DNA of 64,000 nucleotides from Myxococcales bacterium (lineage in GTDB: Bacteria > Myxococcota_A > Polyangia > Fen-1088): contig JAGTJU010000001.1 of the NCBI GenBank assembly GCA_022184915.1, positions 372,001 through 436,000 on the forward strand, in the 5' to 3' direction. Below are positions 49,496 through 58,716 of this stretch, piece after piece (positions within the stretch are counted from its first letter, which is position 1; each line of letters begins with the position of its first letter). The notes beneath the pieces are model-generated. The model was not told the DNA's origin and did no database searches. It saw nothing but the letters and a program-made list of their open reading frames with translations. A program made the translations under genes and the position numbers.

Positions 49496-52400
49496 ATGAC
49501 GTTGAAATCGAAGATGCTTGCGGGCCGCGCCTTGCGCGGTCCTGCCATGGGCTTGGCGTTTTGCGTGCTGTTCGCCAACGCGGCCGAGGCAGCCAACTAC
49601 AAGAAATCCGAGCGTGAGGTGAAGGGCATCCAGCAGACCGACCTCACCAAGCCCAAGGCGCCCGAGGGGAACAAGAAGGATACGGGACCGGTCCTCACGA
49701 TCGACGAGTTCGTCGAGCAGAAGCGCTCGGAGATCATGAAGATCGTCGACAAGCAGATCGAGCAGATGCAGCGCTTGATCAACGTGACCGACGATAGCGA
49801 CCCGCAAAAAGCCGATTTCTACTTCCGGCTCGCCGAGCTCTACGCCGAAAAGCACCGTTACTACACGTTCTACGCGCGTGGCCTCGACCAAAAGATTTTC
49901 GACGCCAAGGGGGGCGACAAGAGAGACCTCCAGAGCAAGCAGAAAGAGGCGGAAAAGCGGGCAGAGGCGTATCTCAAAGAAGCGGTGAAGTCCTACATGG
50001 GCGCCCGCAACTTCAAGAAGTACGCCCGCATGGACGAGGTGCTGTTCAAGCTCGCGTACCTCCTGCAAACGGTTAAGCGCGAAGACCTCGCGCGCGAGGT
50101 GTTTCACGAGCTCATCAAGGACTACCCGAACTCGAAGTACATTCCTGACGCGTACCTGTCGTTTGCGGAGTTCTACTTCCAGGCAGGCGAAATGGATGCG
50201 GCTCGTAAATTCTACGAGCGGGTGGAGCAGTTCCCCGACTCGAGTGTTTACGGCTACGCCGTGTACAAGAAGGGTTGGTGCTACGTCAACTTGGGCGACT
50301 TCAAGAAGGCGCTCGAGATTTTCGTGGGCGTCATTCGCCTGACCGAGCAGGGCAAGGGTGGCAACAAGGGGCAGCGCGAGGCTCTGCAACGCGAGGCTCG
50401 TAAGGACGTGGTCAAGGCCTATGCCCGCGTGGGCGGACCTGACAAAGCCTGGGAATTCTTCCAGCGCGTCGGCGCCGACTTCGCGCCCAAGATGATGGAA
50501 GGCCTTGGCGAGCTCTACTGGGAGCAGGGCATGTTCGGCGATTCCACCAAGGTGTACCGCCGCATCATCAGCCTGAACTTGTCGTCTGAGCGTATCTGCG
50601 AGTGGCAGAACAAGATTCTCCGAAACACCCTCTCCGAGGGGAAGAAGAGCGACCAGGTCCAAGAGCTGCAGCGGTTGGGCGAAGCCTACGAGCTGGTCTC
50701 GAAGAAGAAGAACGTGAAGAAGGGTGTGATGGAGGAGTGCAAAAACGCCTTCCATGACACCACGAAGGAGCTGGCCCTCGTCTGGCACAAGGAAGCCCAG
50801 AAGACCAAGAACACGGACACGTACGAGCTGGTCCGCTTCGTTTACAACGAGTACCTCAAGTACTTCGAGAACGAGCCCACGGCCGGTGACATGATGTTCT
50901 ACTACGGCGAGGTCCTGTGGATGACCGAGCGGTGGAAGGAAGCAGCCGAGCAGTACACCAAGTTCGTCGAGCGCAATCCGAAGCACAAAGACGCCAAGGA
51001 TGCCGCCTATGCCGCGGTCCTGGCATGGCAAAACGCGCTCAACATCACGGACACGCGCCCCCAGCAAAAAGAGGGCGATCGCAAGTTCGAGAAAATCGAA
51101 CTGCCGGCCGCTCAGAAGAAGATGATTGAGGCCTACGACACGTACATCAAGTACGTGCCCGACTCGCCTGACCTCGTGAAGATCAAGTACCGCAAGGCTC
51201 GCGTCTACTACGAATACAACCACTTCGAGGAAGCCGCCCGCTACTTTGGCGAGGTCGTGGACAGCCACGCGGAAGACGAGCTGGCCGTTTACTCGGCCAA
51301 CCTTCTGCTCGATTCGCTCAACATTCTGGGCCGAACCGAGGAGCTGGTGAAGTGGGTCGACCGCTTCGTTCAAAACCCGAAGCTCATGGAAGACGAGGAG
51401 TTCCGCAAGCAGATGGTCTCCTTGAAGACCGACGCGCTCGTCAAAGAGGCGAAGGACTTCGAGACCGCCAACAAGTTCAAGGAGTGCGGCATCTCGATGG
51501 TCGCCGCGGCCGAGTCGATGCCGGACCATCCGAAGCACGACGAGCGTCTCTACAACGCAGGCCTTTGTTTCCAGAACGCGCGTCTCATCGGCCAGGCCAT
51601 CCGCTACCGCCGGGAGCTGATCGAGAAGCATCCCGATAGCCCCTTGGCCCAAAAGGCGCTGTTCCAGGTGGCGGCCGGCTACCACCAGATCGCCTCCTAC
51701 ACGAAGGCCTCCGAGTACTACGAGCAGTTTGCGACAAAGTTCCCCGGAGAGGATCGTTCGCCCGTGGCGCTCGGCAACGCCACCATGTTCCGGATTGGCC
51801 TGGGCGAGAACGAAAGGGCCAAGGACAACATGAGCGCGTTCATCAAGTTCTACGGTGGGCGCAAGCCGCAAGACGCGGCAGACGTGTTCTTCCAGATGGG
51901 TGAGATCTATGAAAAGCAGGGCGACGACGAAGGGCTCATCCGGCATCTCGAGGCGTATCTGAAGACGTGGGGCCGCAAGGGCGGGATCGACAAGGAGATC
52001 CTGGCGCACTTCAAGCTGGGCGAGCTGCTTTGGAAGCGTGCCTGCCCGGTCAAGGATGACAACGGCGCCTGCATCGAGGTCAAGCGTGTCGAGGCCAGCG
52101 GTAGAGAGCTTGCCTTCGACAAGATCAAGCGCCAACAAAAGGGCAAAAAGCGCCTTCGCATCCCTAAGCAGACCCAATGTGGTCCTGCCACCCGCTCGAA
52201 GGTCATCGTGCACGAGCGCAAGGCAAACTTCGCCAAGGATGCACAGAAGCACTTCGACACCGTGCTCAAGCTCTTCAACCGGGGTAAGGCCCTCGACCGC
52301 GTTCCGGGAGAAGGAGCCGAAAAGCAGGCCCGCGCAGGACTTGCCACATCGGCCGCGGCCGGTGCGGCGTTCTATCAGGCCGAGGCACTCTACGAAGAGT

Positions 52401-53023
52401 TCCTGCAGGTCAAGTTCCCCGAGAACTTGGACTTCCAGGGGCCGCAGTCCTACTACAACAAGTCGCGGAACGACCGACTCAAGAAGACGCTCGAGGATTC
52501 TCAAAAGCGCTTCAAGAAGTACCTCGACGAGAAGGGTAAGCTGACGCTGAAGCTCGTGGGAGAGCCCAACCGGAGCGAAGGCCTCTACGAACGCGTGTTC
52601 GAGTTCAAGGTGGCACACTGGACGATCGCCGCTGCGGCTCGGGTGGGTCAGGTGTGGCAAAACTTCGCTGACCAGCTGTACACCGCGGAAATTCCGAAGA
52701 ACCTCAAGGAGGTTGACGAATACGGCAACCGTCCGCGCGAGATCTACTGCGACGCCCTCGTCGATCAAGCCGAGCCCGTCGAGGCGAAGGCCGTGACCGG
52801 GTTCCAGGTGTGCTTGACCGGCGCCACCCGGGAGAGCTGGTTCAACGATTGGTCGCGGCTCTGTGAGGTCGAGCTCAACCAGATGCAGCCTTCTGAATAC
52901 CCTCTGGCCTCGGAGGCCAAGCCTGAGGCGGGCTATACGCCCACCGTGATTACGGCGGCTCCTGTCGTGACGGAGCTTCCCGAGGCGAAAAAGAGCGTGG
53001 CGCTCAGCAGCGGTTCGGAATGA
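49496..53023 (+). CDS. Large periplasmic TPR protein, AgmU/GltD-like
   Basis: The 1175-residue protein starts behind AAGGAG (49482-49487) and has a signal peptide ending ANAAEA. It is built almost wholly of TPR-like helix pairs (for example ELYAEKHRYYTFYARGL, AYLSFAEFYFQAGEMDAARKFYERV, RKARVYYEYNHFEEAARYFGEVV). Length, export signal and position next to GltE-, GltF-, GltG- and AgmK-like genes match AgmU/GltD, the periplasmic TPR scaffold of Myxococcus gliding motility. The assignment rests on layout and memory of the family, not on a search. It overlaps the next gene by four bases. Confidence 0.72.
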   Translation: MTLKSKMLAGRALRGPAMGLAFCVLFANAAEAANYKKSEREVKGIQQTDLTKPKAPEGNKKDTGPVLTIDEFVEQKRSEIMKIVDKQIEQMQRLINVTDDSDPQKADFYFRLAELYAEKHRYYTFYARGLDQKIFDAKGGDKRDLQSKQKEAEKRAEAYLKEAVKSYMGARNFKKYARMDEVLFKLAYLLQTVKREDLAREVFHELIKDYPNSKYIPDAYLSFAEFYFQAGEMDAARKFYERVEQFPDSSVYGYAVYKKGWCYVNLGDFKKALEIFVGVIRLTEQGKGGNKGQREALQREARKDVVKAYARVGGPDKAWEFFQRVGADFAPKMMEGLGELYWEQGMFGDSTKVYRRIISLNLSSERICEWQNKILRNTLSEGKKSDQVQELQRLGEAYELVSKKKNVKKGVMEECKNAFHDTTKELALVWHKEAQKTKNTDTYELVRFVYNEYLKYFENEPTAGDMMFYYGEVLWMTERWKEAAEQYTKFVERNPKHKDAKDAAYAAVLAWQNALNITDTRPQQKEGDRKFEKIELPAAQKKMIEAYDTYIKYVPDSPDLVKIKYRKARVYYEYNHFEEAARYFGEVVDSHAEDELAVYSANLLLDSLNILGRTEELVKWVDRFVQNPKLMEDEEFRKQMVSLKTDALVKEAKDFETANKFKECGISMVAAAESMPDHPKHDERLYNAGLCFQNARLIGQAIRYRRELIEKHPDSPLAQKALFQVAAGYHQIASYTKASEYYEQFATKFPGEDRSPVALGNATMFRIGLGENERAKDNMSAFIKFYGGRKPQDAADVFFQMGEIYEKQGDDEGLIRHLEAYLKTWGRKGGIDKEILAHFKLGELLWKRACPVKDDNGACIEVKRVEASGRELAFDKIKRQQKGKKRLRIPKQTQCGPATRSKVIVHERKANFAKDAQKHFDTVLKLFNRGKALDRVPGEGAEKQARAGLATSAAAGAAFYQAEALYEEFLQVKFPENLDFQGPQSYYNKSRNDRLKKTLEDSQKRFKKYLDEKGKLTLKLVGEPNRSEGLYERVFEFKVAHWTIAAAARVGQVWQNFADQLYTAEIPKNLKEVDEYGNRPREIYCDALVDQAEPVEAKAVTGFQVCLTGATRESWFNDWSRLCEVELNQMQPSEYPLASEAKPEAGYTPTVITAAPVVTELPEAKKSVALSSGSE

Positions 53024-54654
53024 GGGCGCTCCACATGCACGCAACTCGAAACGGCAAAACCACAATGAAAACGATTTCAAAGTTCTGCATGGGCGGCGCC
53101 TTGTTCCAGGGAGGCCTTGCGGCCGCCCTGGGCGTCCTGGTCGCGGGCGCGGGCTGCGGAGGACCCCAGAAGACGAGCGGCGGGCCTCGTGCTGCCGCGC
53201 GGGCGGATCAGGGGGGCGATGACATCATCATGGGGAGCAGTGACAAGCCGGCGCGTCGGGTTTCCGAGGAGGAGCGCGAAGACTTCGTCAAGGCGATGGC
53301 CAGGTACCGCGACCTCAAGGCGGATGGGACCCTCTCAGCAAGCGAGTGCGAAAGCGCCGCAGCCGCTTTCGAGAAGGCCGCCGACAACAACCCGAACTTG
53401 CGCGAAGCCCGCTTCAACCAGGGCGCGGTGTTGCTCGAGTGCGGGCGCGACAACGAAGCCATGCAGGTGTTCCAGGGCATGGCCTCCGGGACCAACGCGT
53501 TTGCCCCGGCGGTCACCGAGCTTGGCGTGGCGGCTTTCAGGCGCGACGACCGCGCCCAGGCCGAGCAGCTCTTCACGCGAGCGATCGACCTCGACCAAAA
53601 CATCAACTCGGTCACGGCCCGGAACAACCTTGCACAGCTTTTGCGGGATCAGATGCAGGCCCAATCCGGCGAAGAGCGCAAGCGCATTGCTGCTCGGGCG
53701 ATCACTCACCTGCGGGCGGTGCTGGCCATGGACGGTAGCAACATCCAGGCGTACGCCACACTTTGTCACGTCTACCAGCTGCTTGGATATCCGGAGATGG
53801 CGAAGCTGGTGGCTGACCAGGCCATTCGGCGCGCCCAGGAGATCGCGACGGGCGAGGTAGAGGAAGAAGGCGGCTCGAGCGCGCCCGCAAAGGCGAAGTC
53901 CAAAAAACGCGACCGGGACGACAAGGAATTCGAGGAGGCGCCCCGCAAGGTCAAGACAGCGAAGGGCACCGGTTACACCAAGGAGATGAACGAGCAGATC
54001 GCGCTCGTTTACAACACGCTCGCCCTCATCGAACTCGAGAAACAGAACGTGACCGGAGCGATCAGCAACCTCAAGAGCGCCATCGGCCGGGATCCCAACC
54101 TCATGGAGGCCCGCATGAACTTGGCTGCCATTGCGCTCAACTTCCGCGACTACAACACGGCGGAAGACAATTTCAAGGCCGTCATGAAGGCGCAGCCTGC
54201 GAACTACGAGGCGGTCATCGGTCTCGGCGTGGCGCTTCGGGGCAACAGGAAGGCCGATGAGGCCGAGCAGATGTACCTCGCCGCCCAGAAGCTCGAACCC
54301 AACAACCCCAAGAGCTACTACAACCTGGGCCTGCTCTACCAAGACTACAAGGGAGGCCAGAAGCCAGAGCTGCAGAAGGCCCAGCAGTACTTCCGCGACT
54401 ATCTCGGCAAAGCCAGCGGCGGAGGGAGTCTTCGACGCGACGCGCAGAAGCGCATCAAGGATATCGACGACATGTTCGCGGCGCTCGAGGAAGCCGAGAA
54501 GCTCCAGGCCGAGTATGAGAAGATGCTCAAGGAGGCCGAGGAGCAGCAGCGCCGCATGCAAGAGGAGATGCAGCGCCAGGGAGGCGGCGAGGGCGGGGCA
54601 GCTGCCGCGCCCGGCGCGGCCACGGATGGTGCCACGGCCGCAACCACGCCGTGA
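53020..54654 (+). CDS. TPR lipoprotein, AglT/GltE-like
   Basis: The 544-residue protein has a lipobox (LVAGAGC) about 45 residues from the first ATG. That ATG overlaps the preceding stop (ATGA). An ATG at 53065 would give a more normal signal peptide (MKTISKFCMGG). TPR motifs run at about 110-260 and 320-455 (AFEKAADNNPNLREARFNQGAVLLECGR, YNTLALIELEKQNVTGAISNLKSAIG). A charged KKRDRDDKE linker separates them, and a Glu/Gln-rich coiled tail follows. In layout it matches AglT/GltE, the lipoprotein TPR subunit of the gliding complex. Confidence 0.72.
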   Translation: MRALHMHATRNGKTTMKTISKFCMGGALFQGGLAAALGVLVAGAGCGGPQKTSGGPRAAARADQGGDDIIMGSSDKPARRVSEEEREDFVKAMARYRDLKADGTLSASECESAAAAFEKAADNNPNLREARFNQGAVLLECGRDNEAMQVFQGMASGTNAFAPAVTELGVAAFRRDDRAQAEQLFTRAIDLDQNINSVTARNNLAQLLRDQMQAQSGEERKRIAARAITHLRAVLAMDGSNIQAYATLCHVYQLLGYPEMAKLVADQAIRRAQEIATGEVEEEGGSSAPAKAKSKKRDRDDKEFEEAPRKVKTAKGTGYTKEMNEQIALVYNTLALIELEKQNVTGAISNLKSAIGRDPNLMEARMNLAAIALNFRDYNTAEDNFKAVMKAQPANYEAVIGLGVALRGNRKADEAEQMYLAAQKLEPNNPKSYYNLGLLYQDYKGGQKPELQKAQQYFRDYLGKASGGGSLRRDAQKRIKDIDDMFAALEEAEKLQAEYEKMLKEAEEQQRRMQEEMQRQGGGEGGAAAAPGAATDGATAATTP

Positions 54655-54657
54655 ACC

Positions 54658-54692
54658 AAGTTGCGTGTCATTTCAACAACTTGCAACTTTTT
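54658..54692 (+). terminator. Weak hairpin with T-run between GltE-like and GltF-like genes
   Basis: AAGTTGC (54658-54664) pairs with GCAACTT (54683-54689), followed by TTT. An alternative pairing uses CAACTT at 54677-54682. The 18-base loop makes it weak, so it may reduce rather than stop read-through. A GGAACC/GGTTCC hairpin follows at about 54694-54711. Confidence 0.35.
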
Positions 54693-54746
54693 CGGAACCT
54701 TCCAGGGTTCCTGTTGTCTGAACGGAAGCAAGGCGAGGAGAAACTC

Positions 54747-55031
54747 ATGAAGACGCTGTGGGTCCTGAGCATGTCGGCAGTCCTGTCATCGGCATTGGGC
54801 GGAATGGCTTTCGCCCAGGAGGAAGCGAATCCAGCTACCACCGAATCGGAGGACGGCGCTTCTTACAAGGCCAAGACCGTCTACGATTTCGATGACGACA
54901 CGGTCGAAGGTGACCTGCAGCGTCCCGATGGCGAACTCGTAAGCGCCATCCAAAACGTGAAGCAAGACAGCCTGATCGAGATTCGCAAAGACTTCATTCC
55001 CGAGATGTTGAAGTCGCTCGAGGACATCTGA
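54747..55031 (+). CDS. Small exported acidic protein, GltF-like by position
   Basis: The 94-residue protein starts behind GAGGAG (54735-54740) with a signal peptide (MKTLWVLSMSAVLSSALGGMAFA, cut before QEE). The mature part is acidic and contains YDFDDDTVEGDLQRPDGEL and SLIEIRKDFIPEMLKSLEDI. The phrase VEGDLxxPDGELV recurs in small proteins of gliding loci. Placed between the AglT-like and FHA genes, it corresponds in order to gltF (inference). Confidence 0.68.
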   Translation: MKTLWVLSMSAVLSSALGGMAFAQEEANPATTESEDGASYKAKTVYDFDDDTVEGDLQRPDGELVSAIQNVKQDSLIEIRKDFIPEMLKSLEDI

Positions 55032-55169
55032 ACCCAGGCGCCCCGCCCGCCGGGGCTGCAGCTGTTCCGTCTTCCTGAGTTTAGCCCCGCCCTGGCCTCC
55101 GGGTCTGCCCGCACTGCGCTCGAAGACCCGGCCTCTAGAGTAGCCATCCGTTCCAAGGAGTTCCCGTTC

Positions 55170-57476
55170 ATGTCCACGCCGAAGGTTCCGCTTCGCTTCC
55201 AGGTCTTTCACGGCGACGAGCTGCTGCGAGAAGATCTGATCAGCGAGCCTGTCATCAAGGTCGGCAAGCTTCCCTCGTCGCACTTGCGCCTCGACGATGA
55301 GTCGGTGTCGCGCATGCATGCGGTCATTGAGGTCAACGGCCCCGACGACATTCAGGTGATCGACCTCGGCTCGACACACGGGACCCTGGTCAACGGTGAA
55401 AAGATCGCCCGCACCAGGGTCAAACCTGGCGACGAGATTGCCTTTGGCATGATCCGGGTGGTTCTGTCCCGCGCAGACGAGGACGCGACCAAGGTGGCCG
55501 CGCCTCAGCTCGTGGAGAACATGGCCGTGCAATCAGCCACGCCGTCTCCCGCCCCGGTGCAGGCGCCCCCATTCGCTCCTGCCTACGCCGCCCCTCCGGC
55601 TTACGCGCCCCCCCCGGCCTATGCACCGCCGGCAGCCGCAGCGTTGCCTCCTCGCATGGCCGCCACGGCTCCTCTGCCGGCCGCGGGAGGGGGCGCGCCC
55701 CCTCGTCCACCGTTCCAGGGGGCCCCGGGGCTTCAGGCGCCGCAATTCCCGGGCGCGCAAGGTGGTATGGGTCCGGGCTTTGCCGCAATGGCGGCACTTC
55801 CCACGTCCACCGAGATCGAAGAGATCGGAAGCCAAGCGATCGAGGTGCAGGCCTCTTTCCGCAACGTCGTCATCGACACCCGCCACCTGACCGACCCGAG
55901 CGGGAAGTCTCACGGCTCCACCGGCAAGGTGATGACCCTGGTGGGCTGCGTGCTCGGGCTCGTCGGTTTGGTGACCCTGGTGGGCGCCTCGATCCAGGAG
56001 GGTCATGAGAAGGAGCGCTTCGAGGCTCACCTGGCCGCGGGTAAGGATCCCGCGAAGTTCCCGCGTGGCAGCGGAAACCCGGCCCTCGACGTTCTCTTCT
56101 TCGGAGGTCTGATCGCGGGCGTGGCGCTGTCCTACATGGGTCTCAAGCGATGGGGCCACACTGAAAAGGACTACGTCATCGGCAGCGTGCCCGGGGTCGA
56201 TGCCCCCGTGCCCCCGGAGTACGTGGGCAGCGACAGCTTCAGGTTGGTGCAGGCGACGGGGGCCGATTTCTCGGTGCAGACCACGCCGCAGATGCAGGGT
56301 GAGGTCTACCTTTCCGGCCAGGCCATTCCCCTCGCACAGTTCGTGCAGCAGCGCGGCCCGGTGTTTCCTCTTCCCGAAGGGGCGCGCGTGCGTCTTCAAC
56401 TGGGCGAAGCGGGGTTCCTGGTGTCGTCAGTGGCAAAGCCGCGCACGCTTCCGGTGCCCTTTCTGCTGTGGAGCTGGGCCGAGCAAAAGTTCACCGCGGG
56501 CGCTGCCGCAGTTCTTCTGCTCTTCCTCGTGATCATCTTCGCCGTGCCGCCGGATCCGAAGTCACTCTCGCTCGATCTGCTCAACACGGACAACCGCTTC
56601 GTGAACTTCCTCATCAAGCCTCCCGAGGAGAAGGAAGAGGAGATCCCCGAGTTTCTCAACAGCAACAAGAACGACGACCAAGGCGGCAAGGGTAAGCGTC
56701 ACAAGGGCGACGAAGGGAAGATGGGTAAGGAGTCGTCCAAGAACAAACAGGGCCTTTACGGCCTGAAGGGCCCACCGGACAACCCCGACCCGCACCTCGC
56801 CAAGAAGCTGGCCGAAGAAGAGGCCAAGAATGCGGGCATCCTCGGGATGATCAAGGCCGATGAGGGCTCTCACCTCGCATCTCTCTTCGGTCGTGACACG
56901 GCCCTGGGGACCGACGCAGAGAACGTACTCGGTGGCCTCTTGGGCAATCAAATCGGCGAAGCCTACGGCGTCGGCGGCTTGGGGCTCGTGGGCACAGGCT
57001 CGGGCGGCGGCGGCACGGGTGAAGGGACGATTGGCCTTGGAAACCTGGGCACCATTGGCAAGGGCGGCGGTGGCGGAGACGGATCGGGCTACGGGCGCGG
57101 TGCAGGCGGTCTGCGCGGTCGTCGTGCCAGGGCTCCCGACGTCATCCCCGGTGTAGCTGCCGTGCGCGGATCGCTCGACAAGGAGATCATTCGCCGCATC
57201 ATCCGGCGCCACATCAACGAGGTGAAGTACTGCTACGAGCAGGAACTCACGAAAAAGCCTGACCTTTCGGGACGCATCGCGGTGCAGTTCACGATCGCCG
57301 CCACGGGGCAGGTCGTGACCTCCGTCATGCAGAGCTCTTCTGTGGGCAACCCCCGCGTGGAGAACTGTGTGGTTCAGGCGGTTCGTCGCTGGGAGTTCCC
57401 CAAGCCACGGGGCGGCGGTATCGTCATCGTGACCTATCCGTTCGTGTTCAACCCAGCCGGCGGCGGGGAAGAATAG
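55170..57476 (+). CDS. FHA - transmembrane - AgmX/PglI C-terminal domain protein, GltG-like
   Basis: The 768-residue protein has an N-terminal FHA domain (about 25-98: VGKLPSSHLRLDDESVSRMH, GSTHGTLVNG) that reads phospho-Thr in the cytoplasm. A Pro/Ala-rich linker follows (110-210), then membrane helices near 254-272, 304-324 and about 455-475, and a Gly-rich region. A TonB-like C-terminal domain of the AgmX/PglI type ends the protein (HINEVKYCYEQELTKKPDLSG, SVGNPRVENCVVQAVRRWEFP) with two Cys. AAGGAG precedes the ATG. This modular layout matches GltG, which links the cytoplasmic motor side to the periplasm. Confidence 0.82.
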   Translation: MSTPKVPLRFQVFHGDELLREDLISEPVIKVGKLPSSHLRLDDESVSRMHAVIEVNGPDDIQVIDLGSTHGTLVNGEKIARTRVKPGDEIAFGMIRVVLSRADEDATKVAAPQLVENMAVQSATPSPAPVQAPPFAPAYAAPPAYAPPPAYAPPAAAALPPRMAATAPLPAAGGGAPPRPPFQGAPGLQAPQFPGAQGGMGPGFAAMAALPTSTEIEEIGSQAIEVQASFRNVVIDTRHLTDPSGKSHGSTGKVMTLVGCVLGLVGLVTLVGASIQEGHEKERFEAHLAAGKDPAKFPRGSGNPALDVLFFGGLIAGVALSYMGLKRWGHTEKDYVIGSVPGVDAPVPPEYVGSDSFRLVQATGADFSVQTTPQMQGEVYLSGQAIPLAQFVQQRGPVFPLPEGARVRLQLGEAGFLVSSVAKPRTLPVPFLLWSWAEQKFTAGAAAVLLLFLVIIFAVPPDPKSLSLDLLNTDNRFVNFLIKPPEEKEEEIPEFLNSNKNDDQGGKGKRHKGDEGKMGKESSKNKQGLYGLKGPPDNPDPHLAKKLAEEEAKNAGILGMIKADEGSHLASLFGRDTALGTDAENVLGGLLGNQIGEAYGVGGLGLVGTGSGGGGTGEGTIGLGNLGTIGKGGGGGDGSGYGRGAGGLRGRRARAPDVIPGVAAVRGSLDKEIIRRIIRRHINEVKYCYEQELTKKPDLSGRIAVQFTIAATGQVVTSVMQSSSVGNPRVENCVVQAVRRWEFPKPRGGGIVIVTYPFVFNPAGGGEE

Positions 57477-57531
57477 GCGCCTTCGCCCAGGTATTCGGCC
57501 CAAGAGCTCAGGAACACAGGAGTATCGCTAG

Positions 57532-58416
57532 ATGCAACGCCACCTCAAAGTCGTGCTGGTGCTAGGCCTCATCATTCCGGCCTGCGACGCCTTCGTTTGC
57601 AGCCAGCAGCGGAAGAAGGCGATGGAGCTCTCGAACCAGGGCGTCATGGCATTCAAGAACAACCTGTACGACCGTGCCGAGCGTGAGCTCAAGCTGGCGA
57701 TCCAGACCGACCCTTCTTACAGCCTTGCCCACTACAACTTGGGCAAGGTCTATCAGAAGCAACGCAAGTGGGACAAAGCCGTCGAGTCGTTCGAGGCTGC
57801 TACGGAGGGGGAACCGAACAACGCCAATTACCAGTACGATCTCGGCGAGGCGTACCTGGAGATGAAGCGCCTCGACAAGGCTCGTGATGCGCTCAAAGCG
57901 TCGACGGAGCTGAACGACAAGGACTACCGGGTCCACTGGCGTCTGGGCGTCGTGTACAAGTTGCTCGAAGAGCCAAAACTCGCCGACGAGGCCTTCAGGA
58001 ACGCCATCAACGGCAACCCCCGCTTCGACAAGGCCTTCCGAGACCTGGGCTATCTCTACATGGAGTACGACTTCCCCAAGCAGGCGGCCGTGGTGTTCTC
58101 GGAGTGCGCTCGGATCAACCAGTTCTCTGCCGAATGCTTCAACGGAAGAGGGCTCGCCCAGAAGGATCTGCAGGAATATGCCTCCGCCGCCGAGGCCTTC
58201 AAAAAGGCCATCGAGCTCGAGCCTTCGCTCTTCGAGGCCGTCTACAACATCGGGATGACGTACGCAGATTGGTACGACCAGTCTCACGCCGAAGACCAAA
58301 AGGCGATGGCCAGGGAGTACCTGCAAAAGTTCGTCTCGGGCGGCGGCGCCCACGACGGCGGTGTGGGCTACGTGAAGGCCGCGAACGACAAGCTCTACGC
58401 TCTTTCGGGCACCTGA
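57532..58416 (+). CDS. TPR lipoprotein of the gliding-type cluster
   Basis: The 294-residue protein has a short lipoprotein signal (VLVLGLIIPAC). Six or so clean TPR units follow (KAMELSNQGVMAFKNNLYDRAERELKLAI, YSLAHYNLGKVYQKQRKWDKAVESFEAA, FEAVYNIGMTYADWYDQ). AGGAG at 57518-57522 supports the ATG. In order it occupies the place of gltH, but that protein's identity cannot be confirmed here. Confidence 0.72.
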   Translation: MQRHLKVVLVLGLIIPACDAFVCSQQRKKAMELSNQGVMAFKNNLYDRAERELKLAIQTDPSYSLAHYNLGKVYQKQRKWDKAVESFEAATEGEPNNANYQYDLGEAYLEMKRLDKARDALKASTELNDKDYRVHWRLGVVYKLLEEPKLADEAFRNAINGNPRFDKAFRDLGYLYMEYDFPKQAAVVFSECARINQFSAECFNGRGLAQKDLQEYASAAEAFKKAIELEPSLFEAVYNIGMTYADWYDQSHAEDQKAMAREYLQKFVSGGGAHDGGVGYVKAANDKLYALSGT

Positions 58417-58716
58417 GCCAAGGACCCTGTAGCGATTGCACTGGCTCCGCCAGGGCGTCTTACGAGAACGGGCACCCTGCCAAACCTGGGGTCCCCGGAC
58501 ACCGGAGCCATTGGGTACGCCCAAGGCATCCGGCGGTCAGGCTGCCTCGAGAATTTTCGCTGTCGTTGCACGTGGGCAAGGGTAGTATACCGCGCTCCTG
58601 GCAAACCCTCGTATTCTCAGCAGAATGCCCGGCTCTGCTGATTGTGGCCGGGATTTGCGGCGTGGTATAAGGGTCGTTCTCATTGACCCCGACGCTCGAA
58701 TTTCCGGAGGACCAAC
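58417..58716. other. 300-base intergenic region before the giant TPR gene
   Basis: It contains a small CTGGC/GCCAG hairpin at 58440-58452 without a T-run and the promoter-like pair at 58642-58671. No convincing small gene is seen. The presence of a promoter suggests that the giant TPR gene can be transcribed separately from the upstream cluster. Confidence 0.5.
58642..58671 (+). promoter_or_regulatory. Possible promoter of the giant TPR gene
   Basis: TTGTGG (58642-58647) and TATAAG (58666-58671) are spaced by 18 bases. The transcript would start about 40 bases before the GTG at 58717, leaving room for the GGAGG at 58706-58710. Confidence 0.45.

Noticed and set aside
49403-53080. A 1225-codon open frame on the minus strand opposite the AgmU/GltD-like gene
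   Set aside because: Its translation is rich in Leu, Val, His and Asp with no domain, and it mirrors the highly charged TPR gene. Long antisense frames arise from GC-biased codon use.
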